Below are positions 15,852 through 22,714 of a DNA stretch of 22,714 nt, piece after piece. Source of the stretch: CAYVFC01 sp964450715 (GTDB lineage: Bacteria; Myxococcota_A; Polyangia; Polyangiales; JAFGIB01); the NCBI GenBank assembly GCA_964450715.1, contig CAYVFC010000130.1:1-22714 (forward strand), read 5' to 3'. The first letter of the stretch is position 1; every line of letters begins with the position of its first letter. The notes under the pieces were generated by a model, which saw nothing but the letters and a program-made list of their open reading frames with translations, searched no databases and was not told the origin of the DNA. The position numbers were made by a program, and so were the translations under genes.

Positions 15852-17372
15852 ATGCGGCTGATCTGTGTATCCAGGGGTAGTTATAGCGGAGGCAAGGCTT
15901 TTGCCGAGGAGTTGGCGTCCAGGCTGGGCTGCGCCTGCGTGGGGCGCGAGGAGCTTCTGGAGCGAGCCACCGACGCCGGCATCGCCGCCGGCAAGCTCGA
16001 AATGGCCAGCCTCAAACCCCGCGGCTTGAACGAGCGGATGGCGCTGGAGCGCGAGCACTACCAGGCCTTTGTCACCGCCTACCTGGCCGAGCGCGCCCTG
16101 GCCGGGCCGCTAGTCTACCACGGCCGGACCGGGCACCTACTGCTGCAACGGGTCTCACACGTGTTGAGGCTACGGGTGACAAACGACATGGAGGCGCGTA
16201 TCGCCTCGGTGGAGCAGCGGTTCGGAATGGACCGGGCTAAAGCCCGGAGATACATCGAAGAAGTCGAGGAGGACCGCCGGAGATGGGCGAGGTCCTTCTA
16301 CAACATCGAATGGGACGAGTCTTCGGGCTATGACTTCATCGTCAACCTGGAGCAAGCGAGCGTACAGAATGTTGCCTCCGCCTTCTGCGCGGTGGCCCAG
16401 CTGCCCGAGTTCCAGGAGACCCCGGCGGCGAGGAAAGGCCTGCAGGACTTGCTGCTGGCCGGTCGATGTCGGACCGCCCTGGCCCGCGACGACCGCACCT
16501 ACTCCGCCGGCTTCAAGGTGCAGGCCGAAGGAGGCGTGGTCTCCATCACCTACCTGCCGCGGCACGCCCGGGAGGCCGAGGCCGTCACCTCGGTGGTCGA
16601 AGCCGTGCCCGGCGTGAAGCGGGTCCTGTGCTCGATGGCCACCACGCGCATCCTCTGGGTGCAGGAGCGTTTCGATCCCAAGGCCGAGGTCTTCAGCCAC
16701 GTACTGGATGTCGCCCAGAGGTGGGAAGCGGCCGTCGACCTGTTGCGCTTCTGCGCCGCGGACACGCCCCAGGTCGTCGAGGAAGCCCCGTCCGAGGAGG
16801 CCGGCCCGCCGCCGTCGCAACGGGCGAACGGCGGCGTCGAGGATGACCTTCCGGGCGAGAGGGGCCCCTCGGAGCAGCAGGAAGACGGCGGCGTGGAGGA
16901 AACCTTCGACGCGCTGATCCGCGCGGGACGGGCGGGCGGCAAGCTCACGGTCTACGGCACAGCCAACGAGGTACTGGCGGGGCTGGACCGGACCGCTCCC
17001 TACAGCCTGGTCGCCATCGGCGATACCTACCTGGACAAGGGAAAGGCGGCGCGCGTCCGGCTGGGCCGGGAGCTGGGAAACACGCTGCACGAACGGATGA
17101 AGGTGGCTGTTATCCAGACCGAGGAGATGAAGGAGCAGTACCTGATGGGGCCCCGGCAAATCACCACCATGCTTCTGTATTTCGGGATGACGGCCCTGGT
17201 CTACTTTCTCGTCTTCTCCAATCAGCAGCCCATCCTGGAGCTCTTGATGGGCAAAGAGGGGCTGCAGTGGCACGTGGCGGCGGCGGTCGCCGTCGCCCTG
17301 TTCGTACCCTTCATCGCCTACACCTACGGCAAGGCAACCCATCTCCTGCTCAAGCTGGTCAGGATGGAGTGA
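15852..17372 (+). CDS. Cytidylate-kinase-like multidomain membrane protein
   Basis: I start at ATG 15852 because GGAGGAAGG lies directly upstream; ATG 15837 would place the ribosome-binding site inside the gene. The 506-residue product has four parts. Residues 1-200 resemble the cytidylate-kinase-like family (phosphate loop GSYSGGKAFAEEL, then VYHGRTGHLLLQ and the lid-like RAKARRYIEEVEEDRRR). Residues 220-290 read like a BON domain (VVSITYLP, VEAVPGVKRV). An acidic Pro/Gly linker follows, then a USP-like alpha/beta region (363-432, KLTVYGTANEVL, VAIGDTYLDKGK). Two C-terminal membrane helices span about 437-456 and 473-494. The kinase part lacks a GK(S/T) Walker motif, like its relatives, so catalysis is unproven. 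It lies between the kinase and the permease genes and may couple the two. Confidence 0.8.
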   Translation: MRLICVSRGSYSGGKAFAEELASRLGCACVGREELLERATDAGIAAGKLEMASLKPRGLNERMALEREHYQAFVTAYLAERALAGPLVYHGRTGHLLLQRVSHVLRLRVTNDMEARIASVEQRFGMDRAKARRYIEEVEEDRRRWARSFYNIEWDESSGYDFIVNLEQASVQNVASAFCAVAQLPEFQETPAARKGLQDLLLAGRCRTALARDDRTYSAGFKVQAEGGVVSITYLPRHAREAEAVTSVVEAVPGVKRVLCSMATTRILWVQERFDPKAEVFSHVLDVAQRWEAAVDLLRFCAADTPQVVEEAPSEEAGPPPSQRANGGVEDDLPGERGPSEQQEDGGVEETFDALIRAGRAGGKLTVYGTANEVLAGLDRTAPYSLVAIGDTYLDKGKAARVRLGRELGNTLHERMKVAVIQTEEMKEQYLMGPRQITTMLLYFGMTALVYFLVFSNQQPILELLMGKEGLQWHVAAAVAVALFVPFIAYTYGKATHLLLKLVRME

Positions 17373-17427
17373 CCTGGCATGCCGCGCCGGGCACGGTCGA
17401 TCATCTCCGAAAAGGAAGCGAGAGGAC

Positions 17428-18543
17428 ATGTTCACCATGGAGCAACTGCCGTACACCCTGGAACTGATCTCCATGCTGCAAGTCGTGCTGCTCGGATTCA
17501 TCGGTGGTATCCTGAGCGGGTTCATCGGCAGCGGGGGCGCCTTCTTCATGACGCCGGGGATGATGAACCTGGGCGTCCCGGGCATCATCGCCGTGGGGAG
17601 CAACATCACCCACAAGTTCGGCAAGGCGCTGGTCGGCTCCCGCAAGCACGGAGAGATGGGCAACGTGGACAGGAAGATGGCCCTTTTCCTGTTGCTGACC
17701 GCCGCCGCCGGCATCCGGCTGGCGGTCTGGATCATGACCTTGCTCTTTGAAACGGGCGGAGACTCGCACGGACAAAACAAGAGCGCGGGGGCCAACCTGT
17801 ATATCAGCCTGGTATTCCTCTGCGTTCTCTCGCTGGTATCGATGGCCATCCTGCGCGACGCCATTCAGTCGCTGCGAACGGAAAGTGCCAGCCCCTCCCG
17901 ACGCATCACCGATTTCCTCGCCAGGCTGAACCTCTTTCCGGTGATCCACTTCCCCACCTCCGACGTCAGGGTCTCCCTCTGGGTGCTGCTGCTGGTAGGG
18001 CTGGCCACCGGGTACCTCGCCGGGACCATCGGCGTGGGCGGGTTCATCGGCGTGCCGGCCATGATCTACGTATTCGGTATGCCCACCGCGGTGGCGGCCG
18101 GCACCGAGCTGTTCCTGGCCATGTTCATGGGGGCCTGGGGCGCGCTCAACTACGCCTTCGCGGGGATGGTCGACCTGCGCCTAGTCATGCTGCTCTACCT
18201 GGGATCGCTGATGGGGATCCACATCGGCGCCTACGGAACCAAGGTGGTCAAGGAGGTGATGATCCGGCTGGTCACCGGTATCATCATCATCCTCTGCGTG
18301 ATCTCCCGCGCGGTCGCCATCCCGGTATACCTGAGACAACTCGGATGGGTGAGCTTCGACCCGGCTTGGGATAGTTACTTCAATCTAGCGAGCAAGGTTC
18401 TGCTGTTCGTGAGCGGAATCACCGGTTGTCTGGTGATCCTATCTCAGGTCTTGCGCGCCTACGTCCGTCGCCGACGCGTCCATGTGACCATGGCCACCAC
18501 GCTCTCCCAGGGGCGAGGAAGCCCTTCCTCGGAGAGTGTGTAG
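17428..18543 (+). CDS. TauE/SafE-family permease
   Basis: The 371-residue integral membrane protein belongs to the TauE/SafE (sulfite/sulfonate exporter) family. It shows the duplicated family motif: GFIGGILSGFIGSGGAFFMTP near the N-terminus and ATGYLAGTIGVGGFIGVPAM in the second half, with about eight hydrophobic segments in all. The extended hydrophilic loop between the halves (about 105-180) is charged. GAGAGGAC precedes the ATG, 55 bp after the previous stop. Family members export sulfite, sulfoacetate or related organosulfonates, or act in thiosulfate/sulfur handling; the substrate here is unknown. As the last gene of the module, it is the likely effector of the two-component system. Confidence 0.88.
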   Translation: MFTMEQLPYTLELISMLQVVLLGFIGGILSGFIGSGGAFFMTPGMMNLGVPGIIAVGSNITHKFGKALVGSRKHGEMGNVDRKMALFLLLTAAAGIRLAVWIMTLLFETGGDSHGQNKSAGANLYISLVFLCVLSLVSMAILRDAIQSLRTESASPSRRITDFLARLNLFPVIHFPTSDVRVSLWVLLLVGLATGYLAGTIGVGGFIGVPAMIYVFGMPTAVAAGTELFLAMFMGAWGALNYAFAGMVDLRLVMLLYLGSLMGIHIGAYGTKVVKEVMIRLVTGIIIILCVISRAVAIPVYLRQLGWVSFDPAWDSYFNLASKVLLFVSGITGCLVILSQVLRAYVRRRRVHVTMATTLSQGRGSPSSESV

Positions 18544-18573
18544 CGCGCTCGCGCGCGGAGGGGGAGGCCCGGC

Positions 18574-18595
18574 CACCGGTTTTGACGAACCGGTG
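18574..18595 (+). terminator. Inverted repeat after the permease gene
   Basis: CACCGGTT (18574-18581) and AACCGGTG (18588-18595) form a perfect 8-bp stem with a six-base loop, about 30 bp after the stop at 18541-18543. No T-run follows, so it may be a terminator of modest strength or a transcript 3' stabiliser for the four-gene module. Confidence 0.55.
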
Positions 18596-18809
18596 ACACG
18601 CGGGCAACGAGACCGATGACGTGGGGTCTCTCGATGCGCGGCATGGTGTGGTAGGGCGAGCCGTTGCGGGTAGCGTGAAATCGTGACGTCCGTCCCCCCC
18701 TCTCCACCTTGTACCGGCGAGTTTCCGGTGAAATGATCGCGCCCGGGCTCACCTTCTTCGACTTCGACAGCGAGCTGGACGAATACCTTCCCGTGCGCGC
18801 GGGCAGACT
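18596..18809. other. Intergenic stretch, possible gene head
   Basis: Mostly unexplained. An ATG at 18733 opens a 47-codon frame to a stop at 18874-18876. Its first 27 residues (MIAPGLTFFDFDSELDEYLP and onward) look protein-like and acidic, then the frame runs into dispersed repeat copy B. It may be the beginning of a gene broken by the repeat, but there is no good ribosome-binding site and no recognisable family. Confidence 0.25.
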
Positions 18810-18913
18810 GAAGGACAAACAGGACAGAAGGACGAACAAAGCTGGATTTCCGAGATCGACGGAGATCGACCGATAGGCTGCACAGATAGGCTGCACAGAT
18901 AGGACCGATAGGC
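18810..18913. repeat. Dispersed ~50-bp repeat, copy B, with 13-bp tandem units
   Basis: The left part matches copy A (12018-12066): AGAAGGACGAACAAAGCT, GGATTTCC, then a GATCGACGGAGATCGACC core. It continues with two exact 13-bp units GATAGGCTGCACA (18872-18897) and further GATAGG units. It is probably non-coding repetitive DNA. The IS91-type remnant copy 2 begins about 150 bp to the right, the same relation as copy A to remnant copy 1. Confidence 0.7.
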
Positions 18914-19065
18914 TTCGAGTTGGCGACCCGGCGGCGGCCGAACTCTTGGCCGAACGGGTCGAACGGCGCGGGGAGCTCCCGACCGGCTACCGGCGGGTGA
19001 GCAGCGGGCGCAGGGGTACGTCGCGGATCGCGATCCGAGGGTTGGACGGCTCTGACTCGAACGGC

Positions 19066-19521
19066 TCAACCGGGGCGGAACGGCAGCAACAGCTGTCCGG
19101 GCGGATCCGGAAGCGGCCTGGGCGGGGCGGCATGGGACCGAGCCCGGGCCAGGCCCTTGCGGATCTCGGCATCGCCGGTGGCCATTTCGACAAGACGCAT
19201 CCTCGAGGAGCATTCGGGGCAGATGCTCACGTCCTGGCCGAAGGTGCGGCGTAGAAGCTCGGCCCAAGCTCGGCGGCCCGGTGTCGGCCGGGACGCGTCG
19301 TTGGCCGGCGGTGCGTCTAACAGGCGCAGATAGTTGTCGAGCGTGAACAGCTGCAGCTGTTGCGGTTTTTGAGCGAGGTTGGCGCTGGCAGGTACCACCT
19401 GGGGGCGAAGCAGGGCGTGGGGCGCGAATACCCCATGGAAACGGGTGAGGTTGAAGTAGGGCGGCGGCACCAGCGCGCAGAGCCGGGCGATGAAGTCCAG
19501 GGGAGCAAGCACGATCGCCAC
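19066..19521 (-). pseudogene. IS91-family transposase remnant, copy 2
   Basis: About 150 residues of the C-terminal half of an IS91/ISCR-type transposase remain, starting at a residual GTG (VAIVLAPLDFIARL). Then come NLTRFHGVFAPHALLRPQVV, a Gln/Leu-rich stretch, RPTPGRRAWAELLRRTFGQD and a CPECSSRM motif like the C-terminal Cys pair of these proteins. It ends at a natural-looking stop (LLLPFRPG). The N-terminal catalytic HUH/Tyr region is missing. It shares nearly identical segments with copy 1 at 12148-12325, so both derive from the same element type. Non-functional as it stands. Confidence 0.8.
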
Positions 19522-19619
19522 GCTATCCCACGAGGGACTCGAAACGGATTCCGTGGACGCTTCGGCGGCAAGGGGCGAGAACGGGGGTTCGGTGGCCGAC
19601 GACGGCGGCGACGTCTGCG

Positions 19620-20036
19620 CGGGACTGGACCTGCGACCGGAGCGTTGTCGGTTCCAGTTGTGAGGGATTCGACGATACGGAGATGATTGGCGTCTGCTGG
19701 CGAGAGGACAGTCTTCTCTGCGAACGTGAGAGCGGCTGTTGCGTTGCCTCGTCGGCGATGGGCGAATTCTGCCTCAACAACATCCACTGTCGTCCGGGTC
19801 TGATTTGCGGCGCATTCCTCTGCGACGAGCCCCGCGATAAGGGCGATCATTACGAAGACAATTCCGAATGCGTGGACGGCCTCGTCTGTATATTCGACAC
19901 CTGTTCGGAGCGAGCACAAGTTGGCGAGGAGTGCCTTCGGGAACAGGACTGTGTCGACTACGCGATCTGCATCAACTATACCTGCGCGGAGCGTGGAAGC
20001 TTTGGCGAGGGAGCGATGACGGACCTCACCCCCGCT
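19620..20036 (+). pseudogene. Cys-rich protein fragment, both ends lost
   Basis: In one plus frame a Cys-rich pattern runs for about 130 codons: DWTCDRSVVGSSC, LCERESGCCV, EFCLNNIHCRPGLICGAFLC, SECVDGLVC, EECLREQDCVDYAICINYTC. These are the C-x(5,6)-C-x(5,6)-C repeats of secreted myxobacterial proteins, with G-x-x-C units. No signal peptide or plausible start precedes it, and the left side merges with unrelated Arg-rich sequence near the IS91-type remnant. At the right the frame stays open into the antisense gene (to 20405) but the Cys pattern stops by about 20000. It looks like a gene core left after deletions on both sides. Confidence 0.55.
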
Positions 20037-21017
20037 TCACCCGCGCCGACGACGGCTCGCCAGAAACGCGGCAACGGCGAGCAGGGCCAGCGGGAGCAGC
20101 GCCGTGCCCCCACCGCCACGCGCGGAAGCAACAGCGCAGCCGCCGCCGTCCGAATCCGAGCACTGGTAAGTGCTGCCGCTCTGGTCCGAGCTGTCCGCGC
20201 CGTCGCTCCCGCCGGACCCCGCGGCCGACTCGCCCAGCTCAGCGCCGGTTCCGGCCATGCCCACGCTCGAGTACTCGCTGCTCGCCTCGCCGCCGCTGCC
20301 CGCCCGGATCTGGCCGCTGAAGATCAGCGCCAGCCCCTCGGGCAAGCAGACGGTCGTGGCGCCTTCCCAGCCCGTCGGAGGATGGTCCTGGGCTTTCTCG
20401 TATAGCGCGCCGCACACCCAGTCGGCCGCGCACTCCGAGTCCTCCGTGCAGTCCACCCGCTCCGGGAAGCAGTAACGAATGATCGAGGATGGCTCCTGCA
20501 CGCATACCACCTCGGGCTCGGGGCACTCGGTATCGGGCTCGCAGATCGGCCCGCCCCCCGTACAGCTCTCGCCGCCGCCCTGCTCCACCTCCAGGCAGCC
20601 GAACCCCTCCTGCTCGCAATCCGCGTCCGTCTCGCATTCCGCCGGCTCGAAGGTGCACACCGACACGGGAGGCGCCGGCTGTTCCGGCTCGCACGCCACA
20701 CTCGCATCGGCCCCGGGCGCCGGCGCGGTGCAGGCCACTTCACCCGCCCGCTGTTCCTCGCAGTAAAGGCCGGCCGGGCAGTCGGCATCTGTCTCGCACT
20801 CGATTTCCTGGGGCCGGCACTCACCCGGAAGGACCTCGGGCGCACCCGCGTCGCAGGCTTCCCCGGGCCTGCAGTCGGCGGTCGCCATCCCTCCGGGCTC
20901 GCACGCCATCCAGTCCGGGCAATCCTCGTCGGTTTCACACTCCTGCGCCGACACCGGAGCGCCAAACCAGCCGAGCGCCACCACCGCAAACAGAGAAGCC
21001 AGAAAAAGCCTGTTCAT
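20037..21017 (-). CDS. Cys-rich secreted protein with MYXO-CTERM-like anchor
   Basis: I start at ATG 21017 (GGAGG five bases upstream); TTG 21020 is also in frame. The 326-residue product has a Sec signal peptide (LFLASLFAVVALGWFGAPVSA, cleaved near residue 24). At least four CETDxDC units follow (the first is ECETDEDCPDWMAC), with about 30 cysteines overall. A Ser/Gly-rich region (about 235-290) leads to a C-terminus with GGGCAVASARGG, a hydrophobic helix and RRRRG. This fits the MYXO-CTERM sorting signal (Gly-Cys, membrane segment, Arg cluster) that directs proteins to the surface after cleavage. The function of the Cys-rich part is unknown; adhesion or matrix roles are possible. Its 3' end overlaps the opposing Cys-rich fragment frame. 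Confidence 0.82.
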   Translation of the reverse strand: MNRLFLASLFAVVALGWFGAPVSAQECETDEDCPDWMACEPGGMATADCRPGEACDAGAPEVLPGECRPQEIECETDADCPAGLYCEEQRAGEVACTAPAPGADASVACEPEQPAPPVSVCTFEPAECETDADCEQEGFGCLEVEQGGGESCTGGGPICEPDTECPEPEVVCVQEPSSIIRYCFPERVDCTEDSECAADWVCGALYEKAQDHPPTGWEGATTVCLPEGLALIFSGQIRAGSGGEASSEYSSVGMAGTGAELGESAAGSGGSDGADSSDQSGSTYQCSDSDGGGCAVASARGGGGTALLPLALLAVAAFLASRRRRG

Positions 21018-21355
21018 CAACGCCTCCCTTCGCAGCCCCTCCGAAACACCAGCAGGGCCCTGAAGCTCCGGATTAAAGCTGCATTCCCCTCTTTCCGCAA
21101 GGACGGCTCTCCGGTCTTAACAGTCTCTATCACCGCAAGGGGTCCGCACCGAATCGCTCGCAGGTCTTCCACAGTTCCAGGGCGACAAAAAGGTCACCTT
21201 CCCCCCGTTTCCGGGTCGGGGTATTTCTGGATTTATGGAGCGTTGGCCGGAAGTACGGACGGAGCCGGGCGGGTGGCAGGGATGCAATTGTTGACGCGGA
21301 GAATGGACGGGAAGGCCTGCGGTGCGGGCGGGCGGCTGTCTGGGGATGGGTACAG
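21018..21355. other. Intergenic, divergent region
   Basis: This 338-bp stretch separates two divergent genes and should hold both promoters. It contains a TTGACG near 21290, but I cannot pair it with a -10 box. A G/C-rich tract (CCCCCCGTTTCCGGG) lies near 21200. Open frames here are shadows of opposite strands. No RNA gene or repeat was recognised. Confidence 0.5.
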
Positions 21356-22438
21356 ATGAACGCACAGCTTCTCATCGATGCGGTGGTGCGGCAGACCACG
21401 GTGCTGATCGCGCAGCTGGCCACGGCCGGGGGGGTGCGGGCGCCCTTGGCGCAGGTGGCCAACCAGGTCTTCGCGCAGCTGGCGGCCGAGCTGGAGCGGC
21501 AGGGGCTGAGCCGCAAGGTCACGGCCGACATGTTCGGGATCACGCTCAGGTCGTATCAGCGCAAGGTGCAGAGGCTGAGCGAGAGCGCCACCGAGCGGGG
21601 GCGGTCGCTCTGGGAGGCGGTGGTCTACTATCTGGAACAGAGCCCGGTGGCCACGCGGCGGCAGGTCATCGAGCGGTTTCACCGCGACGAGGAGGAGAAT
21701 GTCAGGGGAATCCTGCACGACCTGGTGGAGAGCGGGCTCGCCTTTTGCTCGGGCGGCGACCGCGAGGCGGTCTACCGTCTGGCTACGGGGGAGGAGATGG
21801 AGAAGATGCGCGACGCGCGCAAGGGCCGGGGGATGGACGACCTGGTTTGCGCCATCATCCTGCGCGAGGGGCCGGTGGAGCGCGAGCGGCTCCGGAAGCT
21901 CGTCAAGCTCGAGCCCGAGGTGCTGCAGGAGCTGGTCGACCGGCTGTCGGCCGAGGGACGCGTTCAGAAGCAGGAGCGTGGGGACGGCAGCTTCTACTAC
22001 CGTTCGGAGAAGCTGGTGGTTCCCCTGGGCGCGCCCGTGGGCTGGGAGGCGTCCGTCTACGACCACTACCAGGCCGTGGTCCGTACCATCTGCGCGCGGC
22101 TTCAGGACGACGGAAACTGCAGGGACGACCCGGACGCGGCGCGTTTCCGCGAGCTGAACGGGGGCTGCACCTACACGTTCGACGTGGGTCCGGATCACCC
22201 GCTGGAGGCCGAGGTGCTGCAGACCCTGGCCGACATCCGGGCGCGCTGCAGCGACCTGAGAAGACGCGTCAACGAGCACAACCAGCAGCACGGCCCGGTC
22301 CACCCGGGCGAGAGCGTGGTGGTCTACGCCGGTCAATGCGTGATCCCGCTGGAGAGCGAGGGAGATGACGGCGCACGCACGGGCTCGCCGAGGGGAGGGG
22401 CCGGAACCGAAGAAGTGCAGGGACAGGGAGGGATGTGA
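21356..22438 (+). CDS. Helix-turn-helix / winged-helix protein of unknown family
   Basis: The 360-residue soluble protein starts at ATG 21356 (MNAQLLIDAV). The first 80 residues are helical and contain a helix-turn-helix-like segment at about 54-74 (KVTADMFGITLRSYQRKVQRL reads as an HTH of the Fis/DNA-binding type). Two winged-helix-like segments follow: about 84-145 (RRQVIERFHRDEEENVRGIL) and about 165-215 (VERERLRKLVKLEPEVLQEL and an extended YYRSEK hairpin). The C-terminal 120 residues are helical and end in a Gly-rich tail. Similar proteins with the same N-terminal start are common in myxobacteria and are usually unannotated; I rely on memory of the sequence type here. Its stop overlaps the next gene's ribosome-binding site, so the two are probably cotranscribed. 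A regulatory role is inferred. Confidence 0.7.
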   Translation: MNAQLLIDAVVRQTTVLIAQLATAGGVRAPLAQVANQVFAQLAAELERQGLSRKVTADMFGITLRSYQRKVQRLSESATERGRSLWEAVVYYLEQSPVATRRQVIERFHRDEEENVRGILHDLVESGLAFCSGGDREAVYRLATGEEMEKMRDARKGRGMDDLVCAIILREGPVERERLRKLVKLEPEVLQELVDRLSAEGRVQKQERGDGSFYYRSEKLVVPLGAPVGWEASVYDHYQAVVRTICARLQDDGNCRDDPDAARFRELNGGCTYTFDVGPDHPLEAEVLQTLADIRARCSDLRRRVNEHNQQHGPVHPGESVVVYAGQCVIPLESEGDDGARTGSPRGGAGTEEVQGQGGM

Positions 22439-22439
22439 G

Positions 22440-22670
22440 ATGAAACGGTTCGGCTCGAAATACCTTGCTGTCTCTTGCGTCGTTCTCCTGGCGCCTGTCG
22501 GCTGCGCTTCCTCACACGAGCGCGACCGCGCCAGCTCCGAGGGACCGGACAGCGAGACCCACTTCCTGCAGGCCTGCGACCCGGACTGCGATAAGGGGCT
22601 GGCTTGCATTTGCGGCGTGTGCACCCTGGTCTGCGAGAGCAACGACGACTGTAGCGAGCGGTCCCGGTAG
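22440..22670 (+). CDS. Small Cys-rich lipoprotein
   Basis: This 76-residue product starts two bases after the stop of the HTH gene, with GGGAGGG upstream of the ATG, so it is translationally close to it. It has a lipoprotein signal (AVSCVVLLAPVGC, C22). A polar stretch follows, then a compact Cys-rich part (CDPDCDKGLACICGVC, VCESNDDC). The end (SERSR) is abrupt for this type of protein, which often continues further, so it may be shortened. It is probably a surface-exposed or periplasmic anchored peptide; function unknown. Confidence 0.7.
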   Translation: MKRFGSKYLAVSCVVLLAPVGCASSHERDRASSEGPDSETHFLQACDPDCDKGLACICGVCTLVCESNDDCSERSR

Positions 22671-22692
22671 GGACGGCCCTTTCGGGCCGCCC
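22671..22692 (+). terminator. GC-rich hairpin after last gene
   Basis: CGGCCC (22674-22679) and GGGCCG (22684-22689) form a 6-bp stem with a TTTC loop, extended by flanking G/C bases. A C-run rather than a T-run follows, so it is not a classic intrinsic terminator, but its position just after the stop codon suggests a transcript end. Confidence 0.5.
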
Positions 22693-22714
22693 CCCGGACG
22701 GATCCCAGCGTGCG

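Noticed and set aside
16170..17864. Long minus-strand frame opposite the kinase-like and permease genes
   Set aside because: High-GC third-position bias on the plus strand opens the opposite frame; its composition (His/Gly/Arg-rich) is typical of a shadow.
20037..20405. Plus-strand frame continuing from the Cys-rich fragment to 20405
   Set aside because: The Cys pattern ends before 20037, and the remainder is antisense to a gene with a clear sorting signal.
21233..22642. 469-codon minus-strand frame opposite the HTH gene
   Set aside because: Shadow of the plus-strand gene; no coherent family features, and its Leu/Arg/Pro bias follows codon complementarity.
1..22714. rRNA or tRNA genes, restriction or toxin-antitoxin systems, CRISPR arrays
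   Set aside because: I looked for their characteristic motifs and repeat-spacer patterns by eye and saw none; small RNAs without strong structure could still be missed.

Overview
The window looks like a high-GC chromosomal segment of a myxobacterium-like (Myxococcota or related former deltaproteobacterial) organism. The evidence is indirect: several short-signal lipoproteins with Gly/Ser-rich linkers, cysteine-rich secreted proteins with repeated C-x-T-D-x-D-C motifs, and one C-terminus that fits the MYXO-CTERM surface-sorting signal. The large 2-hydroxyacyl-CoA dehydratase-activase fusion suggests an anaerobic or facultative lifestyle. No rRNA, tRNA or CRISPR array was seen.

Layout. Positions 1-362 are an AT-richer, apparently divergent intergenic region. 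A 1434-residue double activase/dehydratase-like fusion (363-4667) follows, then a 12-bp tandem repeat and a small STAS/SpoIIAA-like protein (4983-5348). A von Willebrand A lipoprotein gene (from 5473) is cut off just after its metal-binding motif by a 136-bp palindromic MITE-like element (5722-5857). A secreted beta-barrel-like protein lies on the minus strand (5937-7595). It is followed by two plus-strand lipoproteins (7736-8395, 8456-9379), the second carrying Gly-rich tandem repeats and a Cys-rich tail.

From about 9380 to 13100 the region is a graveyard of mobile and broken sequences. It holds a 5'-truncated group II intron (reverse transcriptase end plus domains V and VI), copies of a 35-bp repeat, a possible RHS-repeat scrap, an IS91-type transposase remnant, a gene 3' end without a start, and a pyrimidine-rich repeat block. 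One apparently intact lipoprotein gene (10376-11986, minus) sits among them.

From 13766 to 18543 there is a clean four-gene plus-strand module, probably one operon: a single-domain response regulator, a membrane histidine kinase, a cytidylate-kinase-like multidomain membrane protein, and a TauE/SafE-family permease. The likely logic is sensing of an envelope or anion/sulfur-related signal with control of an exporter. The substrate and the role of the kinase-like protein cannot be read from sequence. This is the best candidate for an incompletely described system here.

The last part holds a second decayed patch (a ~100-bp repeat, a second IS91-type remnant, and a Cys-rich gene fragment running into an antisense gene). 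After it come a MYXO-CTERM-like Cys-rich secreted protein (20037-21017, minus), a helix-turn-helix/winged-helix protein (21356-22438), and a tightly linked small Cys-rich lipoprotein (22440-22670).
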